This document shows positions 8,326 to 17,984 of a DNA stretch of 64,000 nucleotides, one piece after another (the first letter of the stretch is position 1; the number at the start of each line of letters is the position of its first letter). The stretch is taken from assembly GCF_039523335.1 (NCBI RefSeq), contig NZ_BAAAFC010000002.1, forward strand, positions 62,001 through 126,000, written 5' to 3'. The translations under genes were made by a program, and so were the position numbers. The DNA comes from Marinobacter szutsaonensis. GTDB lineage: Bacteria > Pseudomonadota > Gammaproteobacteria > Pseudomonadales > Oleiphilaceae. The notes under the pieces were generated by a model, which saw nothing but the letters and a program-made list of their open reading frames with translations, was not told where the DNA came from and made no database searches.

Positions 8326-9633
8326 TTACTTCCGGCGGTCGACAACCCGCTTGGCCTTGCCCTCGGAGCGGGCCAGGCGGTTGGGTTCGACAACCTCTAC
8401 ACGGGTACTGATGCCGATGTAGGACTTGATGTGGTGCGCCAGTTCCTTGGCTGCTTTGGCGCGTACCTCGTCACCCATGCCAGCTTCCGGCTTGAGTTCG
8501 GCACGGATGTCCACGCAGTCCAGGTTGCCCTCCTTGTACACCTCGATCTCGTAGTGCGGCGCCAGCGCCTCGCACTTGAGCACCTGCTCCTCGATCTGGC
8601 TCGGGAACACGTTCACACCGCGGATGATCAGCATGTCATCGCTGCGGCCGGTGATCTTGTCGATGCGACGCATCGGGCGGGCCGTGCCCGGCAGCAGGCG
8701 GGTCAGATCGCGGGTGCGATAACGCAGGATCGGCAGGGCGACCTTGGTCAGGGAAGTGAACACCAGTTCGCCGTATTCGCCGTCCGGAAGTACCTCGCCG
8801 GTGTTCGGATCGATGATTTCCGGATAGAAGTGATCTTCCCAGATGGTCGGGCCGTCCTTGGTCTCGATGCATTCCATGCCCACACCCGGTCCCATGACCT
8901 CGGACAGGCCGTAGATGTCCAGGGCCTGAATGCCCAGACGCTCTTCCAGTTCTGTGCGCATGCTGTTGGTCCAGGGCTCGGCACCGAAGATGCCCAGACG
9001 CAGCGGCAGTTTGTGCGGATCGATGCCCTGGCGGTCCATTTCGTCAGCGATGTTCAGCATGTAGGACGGGGTCACCATGATGATGTCCGGCTGGAAGTCT
9101 TTGATCAGCTGAACCTGCTTCTCGGTCTGGCCGCCAGACATGGGGATAACGGTACAACCCAGCCGCTCGGCACCGTAATGGGCGCCCAGGCCACCGGTAA
9201 ACAGACCGTAACCGTAGGAAACGTGAACCTTGTCGCCGCGATAGCCGCCGCCGGCGCGGATGCTCCGGGCCACGATGTCGGCCCAGGTGTTGATGTCACT
9301 CTGGGTGTAACCGACAACGGTCGGCTGGCCGGTAGTACCACTGGATGCGTGCACCCGGACCACGTCAGACATCGGCGTGGCGAACATGCCGAACGGGTAG
9401 TTGTCGCGCAGGTCCGATTTGGTGGTGAACGGGATCTTGGCCAGATCTTCCAGGGAGTTGATGTCCATGGGCTTCAGGCCGATGTCATCAAATGCCTTCC
9501 GGTAGAACGGAACATTGGTATAGGCATGGACCACACTCCAGCGCAGTCGCTGAAGCTGTTCGTGACGGAGCTCGTCAATGCTGGCGGTTTCCATGCGATC
9601 GAGTTTGCCAATTTTCTGCAGAGGTAAGGTCAT
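8326..9633 (-). CDS. paaK: PaaK, phenylacetate-CoA ligase
   Basis: PaaK activates phenylacetate to phenylacetyl-CoA with ATP and CoA, the entry step of the pathway. The 435-residue AMP-forming ligase shows the P-loop-like VHASSGTTGQPTVVGYT, the adenylate-binding IYGLSEVMGPGVG, and the C-terminal domain beginning GRSDDMLIIRGVNVFPSQ. Length matches E. coli PaaK (437). AGGA precedes the ATG. It is the last gene of paaGHIJK, 57 bases after paaJ. There is no second ligase copy in the window. Confidence 0.97.
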   Translation of the reverse strand: MTLPLQKIGKLDRMETASIDELRHEQLQRLRWSVVHAYTNVPFYRKAFDDIGLKPMDINSLEDLAKIPFTTKSDLRDNYPFGMFATPMSDVVRVHASSGTTGQPTVVGYTQSDINTWADIVARSIRAGGGYRGDKVHVSYGYGLFTGGLGAHYGAERLGCTVIPMSGGQTEKQVQLIKDFQPDIIMVTPSYMLNIADEMDRQGIDPHKLPLRLGIFGAEPWTNSMRTELEERLGIQALDIYGLSEVMGPGVGMECIETKDGPTIWEDHFYPEIIDPNTGEVLPDGEYGELVFTSLTKVALPILRYRTRDLTRLLPGTARPMRRIDKITGRSDDMLIIRGVNVFPSQIEEQVLKCEALAPHYEIEVYKEGNLDCVDIRAELKPEAGMGDEVRAKAAKELAHHIKSYIGISTRVEVVEPNRLARSEGKAKRVVDRRK

Positions 9634-9690
9634 AATCGAATCCTGCTTGTTCTTGTGCCTTGAGTCAGCGTGTCATTGGTGATGATGGTG

Positions 9691-10934
<1,244 letters not shown>

Positions 10935-10938
<4 letters not shown>

Positions 10939-11396
10939 GAATTGTCCTCCGAATTGCGGACGGTGCCGCGAACTTCATAGGAGCGGCCGCGGAACAGTGC
11001 CACGGTGCGGCCGTCCTGGTTGGTCAGGGTAATGTCGTAAATGCCGGTACGGCCGCCCCGGGAACGCTCTTCCGCGGTGGCGGTCAGCAGGTCGCCCTCT
11101 CTGGCGCCGGACATGTAGTCAATGCTGCAGCCGGAAGCCACGGTGGCCCGGTCATAGCTGTTGCAGGCAAACGCAAAGGCGGAATCCGCCAGGGTGAACA
11201 GGTAACCGCCATGGCAGGAGCCATGGCCCTGGATCATGTCGGGCCCGACGGTCATGGTCAGGATTGCCTTGCCGGGGGCTACCGATTCGATTTTCATGCC
11301 CAGTTTCTGGCTGGCGCGGTCCCTGGCGAACATGGACTCGGCGCATTCTTCCGCCAGTTTCTGTGGATCGGGTTTCTGTTGATCGATAGTGCTCAT
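10935..11396 (-). CDS. paaI: PaaI, hotdog-fold hydroxyphenylacetyl-CoA thioesterase
   Basis: PaaI hydrolyses stalled (hydroxy)phenylacetyl-CoA thioesters and so frees trapped CoA. The 153-residue sequence contains the hotdog motif [20 protein letters not shown], where the Asp and the HGG turn belong to the active site. It overlaps paaH upstream and paaJ downstream by four bases each. A slightly long N-terminus ([18 protein letters not shown]) is normal for the family. Confidence 0.95.
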
Positions 11397-12913
11397 GCGT
11401 AAAACCCCTTGTTGGCAAAACAGTTCTTTCTCAGCAGCAGCGACGGCCGGTAGCGATCCTCGCCGTAGCTGTTCTGGATGTTGGTCAGCACGGTGAAGGT
11501 GCGGCCGGAACCCAGACGGTCACTCCAGCTCAGAGGCCCTTCCGGGTAATTCAGGCCGGCTTTCATCGCCAGATCGATATCGGCAACCGTGGCAACGCCG
11601 TGCAGGTGGGCATCGGCACCTTCGTTCGCCAGCATGGCGACAGTGCGCATGATCACCAGGCCCGGGCGATCGGCAATGCGGCTGACAGCAAGGCCGGCCT
11701 TCTGCAGCAGGGCGCAGGCATCGTCGATGGCCTGTCCGGAGGACTGATCCGCCGCCGCAATCGCCAGACGGGAGGCCTGGGCGTAGTCGAAGGCAAGGTC
11801 GAACAGCACCAGATTGGCGCAGCCTTCCTCGGCGGCCCGCTCGGTGGCCAGACGGCCGTCGGTCAGTGCCAGCACGGCCTGGCCAAAGCGCAGCTGGCCG
11901 TTGCCGGCCCGCTCGATGATCTTCAGACCCGCATCACGGAGACGATCCACCAGGGCCGACGCAGGGCCCAGGCTGCCTTCGACGATAACCACAGATTCAG
12001 TGCTCTGCCGCGGAGCTTCGGTCTGCGGCTCGGGGCGCTCTGCCCCCTCCTGATAACTATAGAAGCCCTGGCCGCTCTTGCGACCAAGATGGCCCGCGGA
12101 GACCAGCTCCTGCTGAACCAGGGACGGCAGGAAACGGGTGTCCTGGTAGTAGGCGTTGAACACCGAGTTGGTCACCGCGTAGTTGACGTCATGGCCGATC
12201 AGGTCGGTGAGCTCGAAGGCGCCCATGCGGAAGTTGCCGGCCTCGCGCATCAGGGCGTCAAGGGTGGCCGGGTCCGCGGCCTGCTCCTGGACCAGACGCA
12301 GACTCTCGGCGTAGAACGGCCGGGCGACCCGGTTGACGATGAAGCCGGGGGTGGAGGTTGCATAGACCGGTTTCTTGCCCCAGTTGGCGGCGGTGTCGTA
12401 CACCGTCTCGGCAACGGCCTTGTCAGTGGCCAGGCCCAGCACCACTTCTACCAGCGCCATCAGTGGAGCGGGGTTGAAGAAGTGCATGCCCACCAGGCGG
12501 CCGGGATGCTTCATGCCGGCACCCAGTGAGGTGACGGATATGGAGGAGGTGTTGGTGGCGAGGATGGCGTCCTCGCGGCACAGTGCCTCGAGGTCTGCCA
12601 GCAGGCCACGTTTGATGTCGAGGTTCTCCACGATCGCCTCGATCACCAGCCCGCTTTCGGCTACTTCCGAGAGATCGGCCACCGGCTGAATGCGGTCGAG
12701 GAGGGCGTCCAGCTCCTGCTGCTCCATCTTGCCCTTGTCCACACGACGTTGCAGCACCTTGGCAATGCCGTCGCGTCCCGCATCGGCGGCCCCTTCACGT
12801 TGGTCATGAAGAAAGACATGGTGCCCTGCCTGGGCCGCCACCTGGGCGATGCCGGCGCCCATGGCGCCGGCGCCGATGACTGCAACCTTGGTTTGGGTAT
12901 CCAGTGCCGGCAT
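11393..12913 (-). CDS. paaH: PaaH, 3-hydroxyadipyl-CoA dehydrogenase
   Basis: PaaH oxidises 3-hydroxyadipyl-CoA with NAD+ in the beta-oxidation part of the pathway. The N-terminal Rossmann domain has VAVIGAGAMGAGIAQVAAQ-type sequence, and the catalytic His lies in GMHFFNPAPLMALVEVV. A 3HCDH C-terminal domain follows (residues about 190-290, GFIVNRVARPFYAE), and a second, partial 3HCDH domain ends the 506-residue protein. That is about 30 residues longer than E. coli PaaH. It begins three bases after paaG and overlaps paaI by four. Confidence 0.95.
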   Translation of the reverse strand: MPALDTQTKVAVIGAGAMGAGIAQVAAQAGHHVFLHDQREGAADAGRDGIAKVLQRRVDKGKMEQQELDALLDRIQPVADLSEVAESGLVIEAIVENLDIKRGLLADLEALCREDAILATNTSSISVTSLGAGMKHPGRLVGMHFFNPAPLMALVEVVLGLATDKAVAETVYDTAANWGKKPVYATSTPGFIVNRVARPFYAESLRLVQEQAADPATLDALMREAGNFRMGAFELTDLIGHDVNYAVTNSVFNAYYQDTRFLPSLVQQELVSAGHLGRKSGQGFYSYQEGAERPEPQTEAPRQSTESVVIVEGSLGPASALVDRLRDAGLKIIERAGNGQLRFGQAVLALTDGRLATERAAEEGCANLVLFDLAFDYAQASRLAIAAADQSSGQAIDDACALLQKAGLAVSRIADRPGLVIMRTVAMLANEGADAHLHGVATVADIDLAMKAGLNYPEGPLSWSDRLGSGRTFTVLTNIQNSYGEDRYRPSLLLRKNCFANKGFYA

Positions 12914-12916
12914 GGT

Positions 12917-13708
12917 TTATTTCCCCTTGAAAGACGGTGTGCGTTTTTCCATGAAGGCGGCCACGCCCTCGCGGTAGTCTTCAGTGCGACCGGCTTCCCG
13001 CTGCAGATCCCGTTCGAGGTTGATCTGCTCTTCAAAGGTGTTGTTGACGCTGGCGTGCAGGGCCTGCTTGATCAGTGCCAGGCCCTTGGTGGGCTGGGTG
13101 GCGAAGTGGCGGGCCAGTTTCATGGTTTCTTCCATCAGCTGATCGTCGTCCACGCACTGCCAGATCATGCCCCAGTCTTCCGCCTTTTCCGCGCCGATCT
13201 TGCCGCCCAGCAGGGCCATGCCCTTGGCGCGGGCCATGCCTGCCACCCGGGGCAGGGTCCAGGTACCACCGGAATCCGGCACCAGGCCCAGCTTGCAGAA
13301 AGCCTGGACGAAGCTGGCGGAGCGGGCGGCCAGAGTAATGTCGCAGGCCAGGGCGATGTTGGCACCGGCGCCGGCGGCTACCCCGTTCACGGCGCACAGC
13401 ACGGGCATGGGCAGGTCGCGCAGGCTGCGCATCATCGGGTTGTAATAGTTTTCCAGGGAAGCGCCAAGATCCGGCATCTCCTGACCCGGGGATACGCTGC
13501 GGTCAGAGAGGTCCTGGCCGGCACAGAATCCCCGGCCGGAACCGGTAATCACCAGCACCCGAACCGTCTCGTCCTTGCGAACGGTGTCGATGGCATCGCG
13601 CATGCGCTCGTGCATCTCGACATTGAAGCTGTTGAGGTTGTCCGGTCGGTTCAGGGTGAGCAGGGCGACGCCCTGATCGATTTCAAGAAGGATGCTCGGC
13701 TGGGTCAT
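12917..13708 (-). CDS. paaG: PaaG, ring-1,2-epoxyphenylacetyl-CoA isomerase
   Basis: PaaG converts the epoxide to oxepin-CoA and can also shift double bonds later in the pathway. The 263-residue crotonase-fold protein opens with LNRPDNLNSFNVEMHERM and has GSGRGFCAGQDLSDRS, which is the PaaG rather than the PaaF pattern. The active-site Asp region is GLVPDSGGTWTLPR. It is the first gene of paaGHIJK. No paaF gene accompanies it. The ribosome site (GGGA) is weak. Confidence 0.95.
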   Translation of the reverse strand: MTQPSILLEIDQGVALLTLNRPDNLNSFNVEMHERMRDAIDTVRKDETVRVLVITGSGRGFCAGQDLSDRSVSPGQEMPDLGASLENYYNPMMRSLRDLPMPVLCAVNGVAAGAGANIALACDITLAARSASFVQAFCKLGLVPDSGGTWTLPRVAGMARAKGMALLGGKIGAEKAEDWGMIWQCVDDDQLMEETMKLARHFATQPTKGLALIKQALHASVNNTFEEQINLERDLQREAGRTEDYREGVAAFMEKRTPSFKGK

Positions 13709-13986
13709 GGTGTTGTCCCGTTGTTGGTAGCAAGAAATGGTTAGAGACGCTCAGCGTCCCGTGACAGGAACAGCGAAGGTCCCCCGGAGCACGCGACAGG
13801 TGTCCGGGCGGAGGTTTGCAGTGGCGGTATCGGTCATTCCCGTTACCGCTCCTGCGGGCGTGATGTGCAGGTTGTTTGGCATAAGCAATCCGGTGTGACT
13901 TTGTTTTTGTCTCAGGTGCCGGCTTCGCCGGTCAGATTCCGGGCGCTGCATGCCCTGGTTAATCTGGTCTGTCAGGGCCGAATGCG
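13709..13986 (-). other. Long untranslated leader of paaGHIJK
   Basis: If transcription starts from the promoter at 13993-14020, paaG has a leader of about 280 bases. It contains short GC-rich hairpins such as CCGGC-TTC-GCCGG near 13919-13931. I see no convincing gene; an 89-codon frame at 13751-14020 has no family character and would span the promoter. Confidence 0.4.
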
Positions 13987-13992
13987 TGAATG

Positions 13993-14020
13993 AGTATATC
14001 TCAGAATTGATACCCGTCAA
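13993..14020 (-). promoter_or_regulatory. Sigma-70 promoter of paaGHIJK
   Basis: On the minus strand TTGACG (14015-14020) and TATACT (13993-13998) are separated by 16 bases, close to consensus. It points towards paaG. A TGATAC half-site (14008-14013) sits inside the spacer. Confidence 0.65.
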
Positions 14021-14047
14021 GGAGTCGTGGTATCGACTTCTGTATCA
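14008..14047. promoter_or_regulatory. Putative paa operator sites at the paaG promoter
   Basis: GATACC (14009-14014) and GGTATC (14029-14034) form a dyad with centres 20 bp apart that straddles the -35 box. A third site, TGATACAGAA on the minus strand (14038-14047), lies just upstream. All share the TGATAC core seen upstream of paaA and paaY. Confidence 0.45.
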
Positions 14048-14197
14048 CGTTGGCATTCTGGGGATAAATTGCCTGCTTATCTTGATGAAAATAAAGAAAA
14101 ATAAATTTGAGTATTGAGTTTTTATAGCCATTTCGAAGGCAATTGATCGTTGTTAGGCCGCCCGGGGGCATGAAATTCCACACAAAAACGGATAATG

Positions 14198-14216
14198 TGA
14201 TACGGAAAATGAATCA
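14198..14216 (+). promoter_or_regulatory. Putative paa operator O2 upstream of paaY
   Basis: TGATACGGAAAATGAATCA lies 63 bases before the paaY start and includes the dyad GTGAT-N11-ATCAC if one base on each side is added. It agrees with the paaA-promoter site at 15 of 19 positions. A clear plus-strand promoter could not be picked out around it. Confidence 0.45.
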
Positions 14217-14278
14217 CAACAATTGTTTTGGGTTCCATAAGGCTGCGTGCCGATACCCCCTGCCAACAGGAGAAAGTT

Positions 14279-14872
14279 ATGCCCGTATACAGCATTGAAG
14301 GTGTTGTTCCGGTTGTCCACCCCACCGCTTATGTTCACCCGAGCGCCGTGCTGATTGGTGACGTCTGGATCGGGCCGGACTGCTACGTCGGGCCGGCCGC
14401 CTGTTTGCGGGGTGATTTCGGTCGTGTTGTCCTCAAGGAAGGGTCCAACATCCAGGACACCTGTGTAATGCATGCCTTCCCTGGTATGGACACGGTGATC
14501 GAGAAGAACGGCCACGTCGGCCACGGCGCGATCCTGCACGGTTGCATCGTGGGTGAAGATGCCATGGTCGGGATGAACGCGGTTGTGATGGATGAGGCCC
14601 ATATTGCGCCCCGTTCCATCGTCGGGGCCGGAGCCCTGGTGAAGGCCAAATTTCAGTGCGAGCCAGCGTCCCTGATTGTCGGTTCGCCCGCCAAGGTCCT
14701 GCGCACGCTCAGTGACAAGGAAGTGGAGTGGAAGAAAAAGGGCACCGAGGAGTATCAGCGACTGACCCGCCGCTCACTGGCAAGCCTGGTGGAGTGTCAG
14801 CCTCTGGAGAAAGGCGAGCCGGACCGTCCCCGGGTCGATGCCGGGCAATACCAGCCCAAGCACCAGTCCTGA
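14279..14872 (+). CDS. paaY: PaaY, hexapeptide-repeat thioesterase of the paa cluster
   Basis: PaaY is a gamma-carbonic-anhydrase-like trimer that hydrolyses inhibitory CoA esters such as 2-hydroxycyclohepta-1,4,6-triene-1-formyl-CoA. The 197-residue left-handed beta helix is visible as hexapeptide repeats (VHPSAVLIGDVWIGPDCYVGPAA), and metal-ligand His residues occur in DTCVMHAFP and GHVGHGAILHGC. AGGAG lies eight bases before the ATG at 14279. It is divergent from paaG and ends at a shared bidirectional terminator. Confidence 0.95.
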   Translation: MPVYSIEGVVPVVHPTAYVHPSAVLIGDVWIGPDCYVGPAACLRGDFGRVVLKEGSNIQDTCVMHAFPGMDTVIEKNGHVGHGAILHGCIVGEDAMVGMNAVVMDEAHIAPRSIVGAGALVKAKFQCEPASLIVGSPAKVLRTLSDKEVEWKKKGTEEYQRLTRRSLASLVECQPLEKGEPDRPRVDAGQYQPKHQS

Positions 14873-14907
14873 AGGTTTGAGCTCCGGGAGTTTTCGGAGC
14901 CCGGAAG

Positions 14908-14937
14908 CGAAAATGGCGGCTCAGGCCGCCATTTTCG
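14908..14937. terminator. Bidirectional terminator after paaY
   Basis: A 13-bp perfect stem (14908-14920 with 14925-14937) has the loop TCAG. It starts 36 bases after the paaY stop. Its right half includes the last codons and the stop of the convergent dehalogenase-like gene, so it serves both directions. Confidence 0.7.
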
Positions 14938-15853
14938 ATTTCAGGGCATCGATAATGATGCGCGCGAAGTCCTCGGGGGAGTCTTCCTGCAGGAAGTGGC
15001 CGCCCCGAAGGGTGATGTGGGGTTGGCCGTGGGCGCCGGGAATCCGCCGCTGCATGTAGCGGTCTTCCCCCCGGGTAATGGGGTCACCGCTGCTGAAGCA
15101 GGTAATGAACGGTTTGCGCCATTTCTCCAGTACCTTCCAGGCCTCCCGGTTGGCCTTCCCGGCCGGGTCGTCCCGGGATATCGGAACCAGTTTCGGAAAA
15201 GCGCGGGCGCCGGCCTTGTATTCGGTTGAAGGGAAGGGCGCCTCGTAAGCCGCCTGCTCGGCCCTGCTCAGGGTCCGCTCGGTACCCAGCTGGACGATGC
15301 GCCCGACCGGCAGCCAGGGGCTGTGGGTGACAAAGGCTTTCCACAGGGAGAACATCGCCGGTGCCCGGGTCTCGCCGGTGGGCAGCATCCCGTTACCCAC
15401 GATGATGCACCGGAACCGGTTGGGATGTTCGGCCGCCAGGCGCAGTCCCAGCAGCGATCCCCAGTTCTGGCACACCAGTGTGATGTCCCGCAGATTCAGC
15501 TTTTCGATCCAGCTGCTCAACCAGGCCATGTGGCGTTCGTAGCTGTAGTCGGCCATTGCTGCCGGTTTGTCCGATTTGCCGAAGCCGATCAGATCCGGGG
15601 CCAGCGCCCGATGACCAGCTGCGGCAATGAGCGGAATCATGTGCCGGTAAAGGTAGGACCAGGATGGCTCGCCATGCAGCATCAGCACGGGTGAAGCGCC
15701 GCGGGGGCCTTCATCGACGTAGTGCATCCTCAGGTTGGGCTCCACGTCGAGGTAATTGGGGGAAAAAGGGTAATCCGGCAGCCCCTGGAAGCGGGCTTCG
15801 TCGGTTCTCAGAATACGCATGCCATCGACTGTCCTGACTGATAGGTTGCGCAA
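14921..15853 (-). CDS. Haloalkane dehalogenase-like alpha/beta hydrolase, nucleophile Asp replaced by Asn
   Basis: A 310-residue alpha/beta hydrolase resembling subfamily I haloalkane dehalogenases (DhlA type). The oxyanion and halide-binding segment HGEPSWSYLYR contains W65; the second halide Trp is W131 beside the nucleophile elbow. The catalytic acid would be D257 (SSGDPITRG) and the base H286 (GGHFLQED). The elbow, however, reads VCQNWGS: the nucleophile position 130 is Asn (codon AAC, 15464-15466) where active family members have Asp (QDWGG). Either the enzyme is inactive or repurposed, it self-activates by deamidation, or the base is a variant or error. The gene stands alone and convergent with paaY. 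Confidence 0.85.
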   Translation of the reverse strand: MRNLSVRTVDGMRILRTDEARFQGLPDYPFSPNYLDVEPNLRMHYVDEGPRGASPVLMLHGEPSWSYLYRHMIPLIAAAGHRALAPDLIGFGKSDKPAAMADYSYERHMAWLSSWIEKLNLRDITLVCQNWGSLLGLRLAAEHPNRFRCIIVGNGMLPTGETRAPAMFSLWKAFVTHSPWLPVGRIVQLGTERTLSRAEQAAYEAPFPSTEYKAGARAFPKLVPISRDDPAGKANREAWKVLEKWRKPFITCFSSGDPITRGEDRYMQRRIPGAHGQPHITLRGGHFLQEDSPEDFARIIIDALKSKMAA

Positions 15854-15942
15854 TTGCCGTTATGACAATTCTCGCAAGTCAGGATAAATCAGATGGCTGT
15901 TTCATGTGTTTGAGTTGCGTAACAGTGCGTTGCCCGTTTGCT

Positions 15943-16191
15943 TCAGCAGGCGAGATCGAGCAGGCGGTCCGGGTTTTCGATTTTTGCCATGGCATCGTCA
16001 CAGCAGTTCACGGCGCCGCAATCGTCCGCTGAGCACAGGGCGAGGACGCGGCACTGGACGTCCTGTTGGTTTTCGCCTTCGTTGCGGAACATGCGGGCCC
16101 GGGAAAGAATGGATCGGCAATGACCGCAGAGCAGGGTCGGTACCGCGCTGCCTTCGGCAAGAATGGCGTTGTAATGGGTATGGTCAGTCAT
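15943..16191 (-). CDS. Small Cys-rich hypothetical protein
   Basis: An 82-residue protein that I do not recognise. An AGGAGG ribosome site eight bases before the ATG supports it as a real gene. It has seven Cys, among them CGHC (about residue 22), CSADDC and NCC, which could bind a metal as a small zinc-ribbon-like protein. No signal peptide or membrane segment is seen. It lies alone between the dehalogenase-like gene and another small hypothetical gene, all on the minus strand. Confidence 0.6.
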   Translation of the reverse strand: MTDHTHYNAILAEGSAVPTLLCGHCRSILSRARMFRNEGENQQDVQCRVLALCSADDCGAVNCCDDAMAKIENPDRLLDLAC

Positions 16192-16268
16192 AAATATCCT
16201 CCTGATAGTTTCAGACTAGGGCCAGAGTATGACAATACAGAGTCGACCTTTCGCTGAGATTTCCATCT

Positions 16269-16622
16269 CTATACGGATCCTTTATCCGGATCGACCACCG
16301 GCCGCCGGTTGGAGCGTTTGTCGTCCCAGTCAAGCTCCTTGGGGTCGTACCAGCCGATGGCGTCAAGCACCTTCTGGCGAGTACGCGGGGACAGGGTGGG
16401 CCAGAGTTCCTGGAAATCGTCCAGGCCCTGTTCCCGTTGCTTCTGTTGTTTGCTCTGCAGCCGATTGATGATTTTGGGGAGCTGCAGAGCCTCCCCGAGC
16501 TGACCGGGTACCAGCACCTCCTGCCCCATCACCTTGCGGCGATGGGTCCTGGCTGCCAGCACACGCTGAAGTTCCGTCGCGGCGTCAAGGGCAGTTTCGG
16601 TGGTAAAGGTTTCCAGTTCCAA
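16269..16622 (-). CDS. Hypothetical basic protein
   Basis: A 117-residue soluble protein of unknown function, rich in Lys, Arg and Gln in its middle (RLQSKQQKQREQG) and ending in a charged tail (DWDDKRSNRRPVVDPDKGSV). The only start compatible with the full N-terminus is a TTG at 16622 with a poor ribosome site; translation might instead start at the ATG about 31 codons in. Codon use resembles the neighbours. It may be nucleic-acid-binding, but no known domain is visible. Confidence 0.5.
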   Translation of the reverse strand: MELETFTTETALDAATELQRVLAARTHRRKVMGQEVLVPGQLGEALQLPKIINRLQSKQQKQREQGLDDFQELWPTLSPRTRQKVLDAIGWYDPKELDWDDKRSNRRPVVDPDKGSV

Positions 16623-16769
16623 TAATGTGACTCGTTAGTCGGTTAATCCGTAACCGACCACTATAACCTGAAGCAGGCTACAGTGGCCATGTCATCGTGG
16701 TAGGCTATCGGGCCGGAGTGGCTGCACAGACCCGCGGTTACCGTTCACAGCTTGGGGAAGATCTGATCT

Positions 16770-17885
16770 ATGTACGCAAAACTTGAAACACGGACTTTTC
16801 TGGCCCTGCTGGTCGGGGTTTCCCTGGCGTTCGTGTTTCTGATGAAGCCCTTCTTTGGCCCGATTTTCTGGGCAGTGGCGATCGCGCTCATTTTCCATCC
16901 GGTCCAGAATCTGCTGGTCCGCTGGCTCGGCGAACGGCCAAATATCAATGCCTTGATTACCCTGGTGATCTGCATGGTGATCGTGGTGATTCCGGTGCTG
17001 GTGCTGGTGACGTCCCTGGTGGCCCAGGGGGTGGAGCTCTATCAGCAGATCCAGCGTGGCGAGATCCGTCCGGGGGAATACATCGATCAGGTCAACCAGT
17101 CCTTCCCGGCGATCCAGGCATTCCTGGCGCAGTTCGATATCAGCTTTACCGAGTTACGGGACCGGGCCGTCAGCCTGTTCGTCGGCGGCAGCCAGTTCCT
17201 GGCCAAACAGGCTTTGGGGATCGGCCAGAATACCTTCCAGTTCTTTATGGGCCTGGCCCTGATGGTTTACCTGGCGTTCTTCCTGTTACGGGATGGCCAT
17301 CATCTGGTCGAGCTGATCATACGGGCGCTGCCCCTGGGCGATGAGCGCGAGCGCCTGCTGTTTGCCAAGTTCGCCGAGGTGACCCGGGCCACGGTCAAGG
17401 GCAACCTGCTGATTGCCATCATCCAGGGGGCTCTGGGGGGGCTGATTTTCTGGATTCTGGGAATTACCGGCGCCCTGCTATGGGGCGTGGTCATGGCCAT
17501 CGTGTCGCTGTTGCCGGCGGTCGGGGCGGCCCTGGTCTGGGTGCCGGCGGCAATATACCTGGCGGCGGTCGGGGATGTTGTCCCGGCCCTGGTTCTTACC
17601 GTATTCGGGGTGGTGGTGATCGGTCTTGCCGACAACCTGCTGCGGCCGCTCCTGGTGGGCCGTGACACCAAATTGCCGGATTACATAGTGCTGCTGTCGA
17701 CGCTCGGTGGCATTGTCATGTTCGGCATCAACGGGTTTGTCATGGGTCCCCTGGTTGCAGCCCTGTTCATGGCGTTCTGGGGGATTTTTATCCGGGAATT
17801 CGGGCACGAGGCCCAGACGGTACTCCATCCGGACACCGGCCCCGAAGATGAGAACCACGGCAACCGCCCCGACAGCAAACTGTGA
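16770..17885 (+). CDS. AI-2E/PerM family membrane transporter
   Basis: A 371-residue inner-membrane protein of the AI-2E exporter-like (UPF0118/PerM) family. Two hydrophobic segments open the protein (FLALLVGVSLAFVFL, IFWAVAIALIF), a soluble helical region follows (about 90-140), and five or six more membrane segments end near residue 340. The family segment LLPAVGAALVWVPAAIYL is present, as is the C-terminal GPLVAALFMAFWGIF. Members move small molecules or ions; the substrate here is unknown. It is followed by a small secreted protein gene on the same strand. Confidence 0.85.
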   Translation: MYAKLETRTFLALLVGVSLAFVFLMKPFFGPIFWAVAIALIFHPVQNLLVRWLGERPNINALITLVICMVIVVIPVLVLVTSLVAQGVELYQQIQRGEIRPGEYIDQVNQSFPAIQAFLAQFDISFTELRDRAVSLFVGGSQFLAKQALGIGQNTFQFFMGLALMVYLAFFLLRDGHHLVELIIRALPLGDERERLLFAKFAEVTRATVKGNLLIAIIQGALGGLIFWILGITGALLWGVVMAIVSLLPAVGAALVWVPAAIYLAAVGDVVPALVLTVFGVVVIGLADNLLRPLLVGRDTKLPDYIVLLSTLGGIVMFGINGFVMGPLVAALFMAFWGIFIREFGHEAQTVLHPDTGPEDENHGNRPDSKL

Positions 17886-17984
17886 TAGGGTATTCATTGT
17901 TTGCCCCAGCTTGTGGAGATAGGCACCACACAACAAGAAAAGACCGATGCCGGCGAGGCATCAGGAGTAAGGCAGGTGAGTACC

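Noticed and set aside
13751..14020. 89-codon frame upstream of paaG
   Set aside because: It has no ribosome site, no family resemblance, and would begin inside the paaG promoter.
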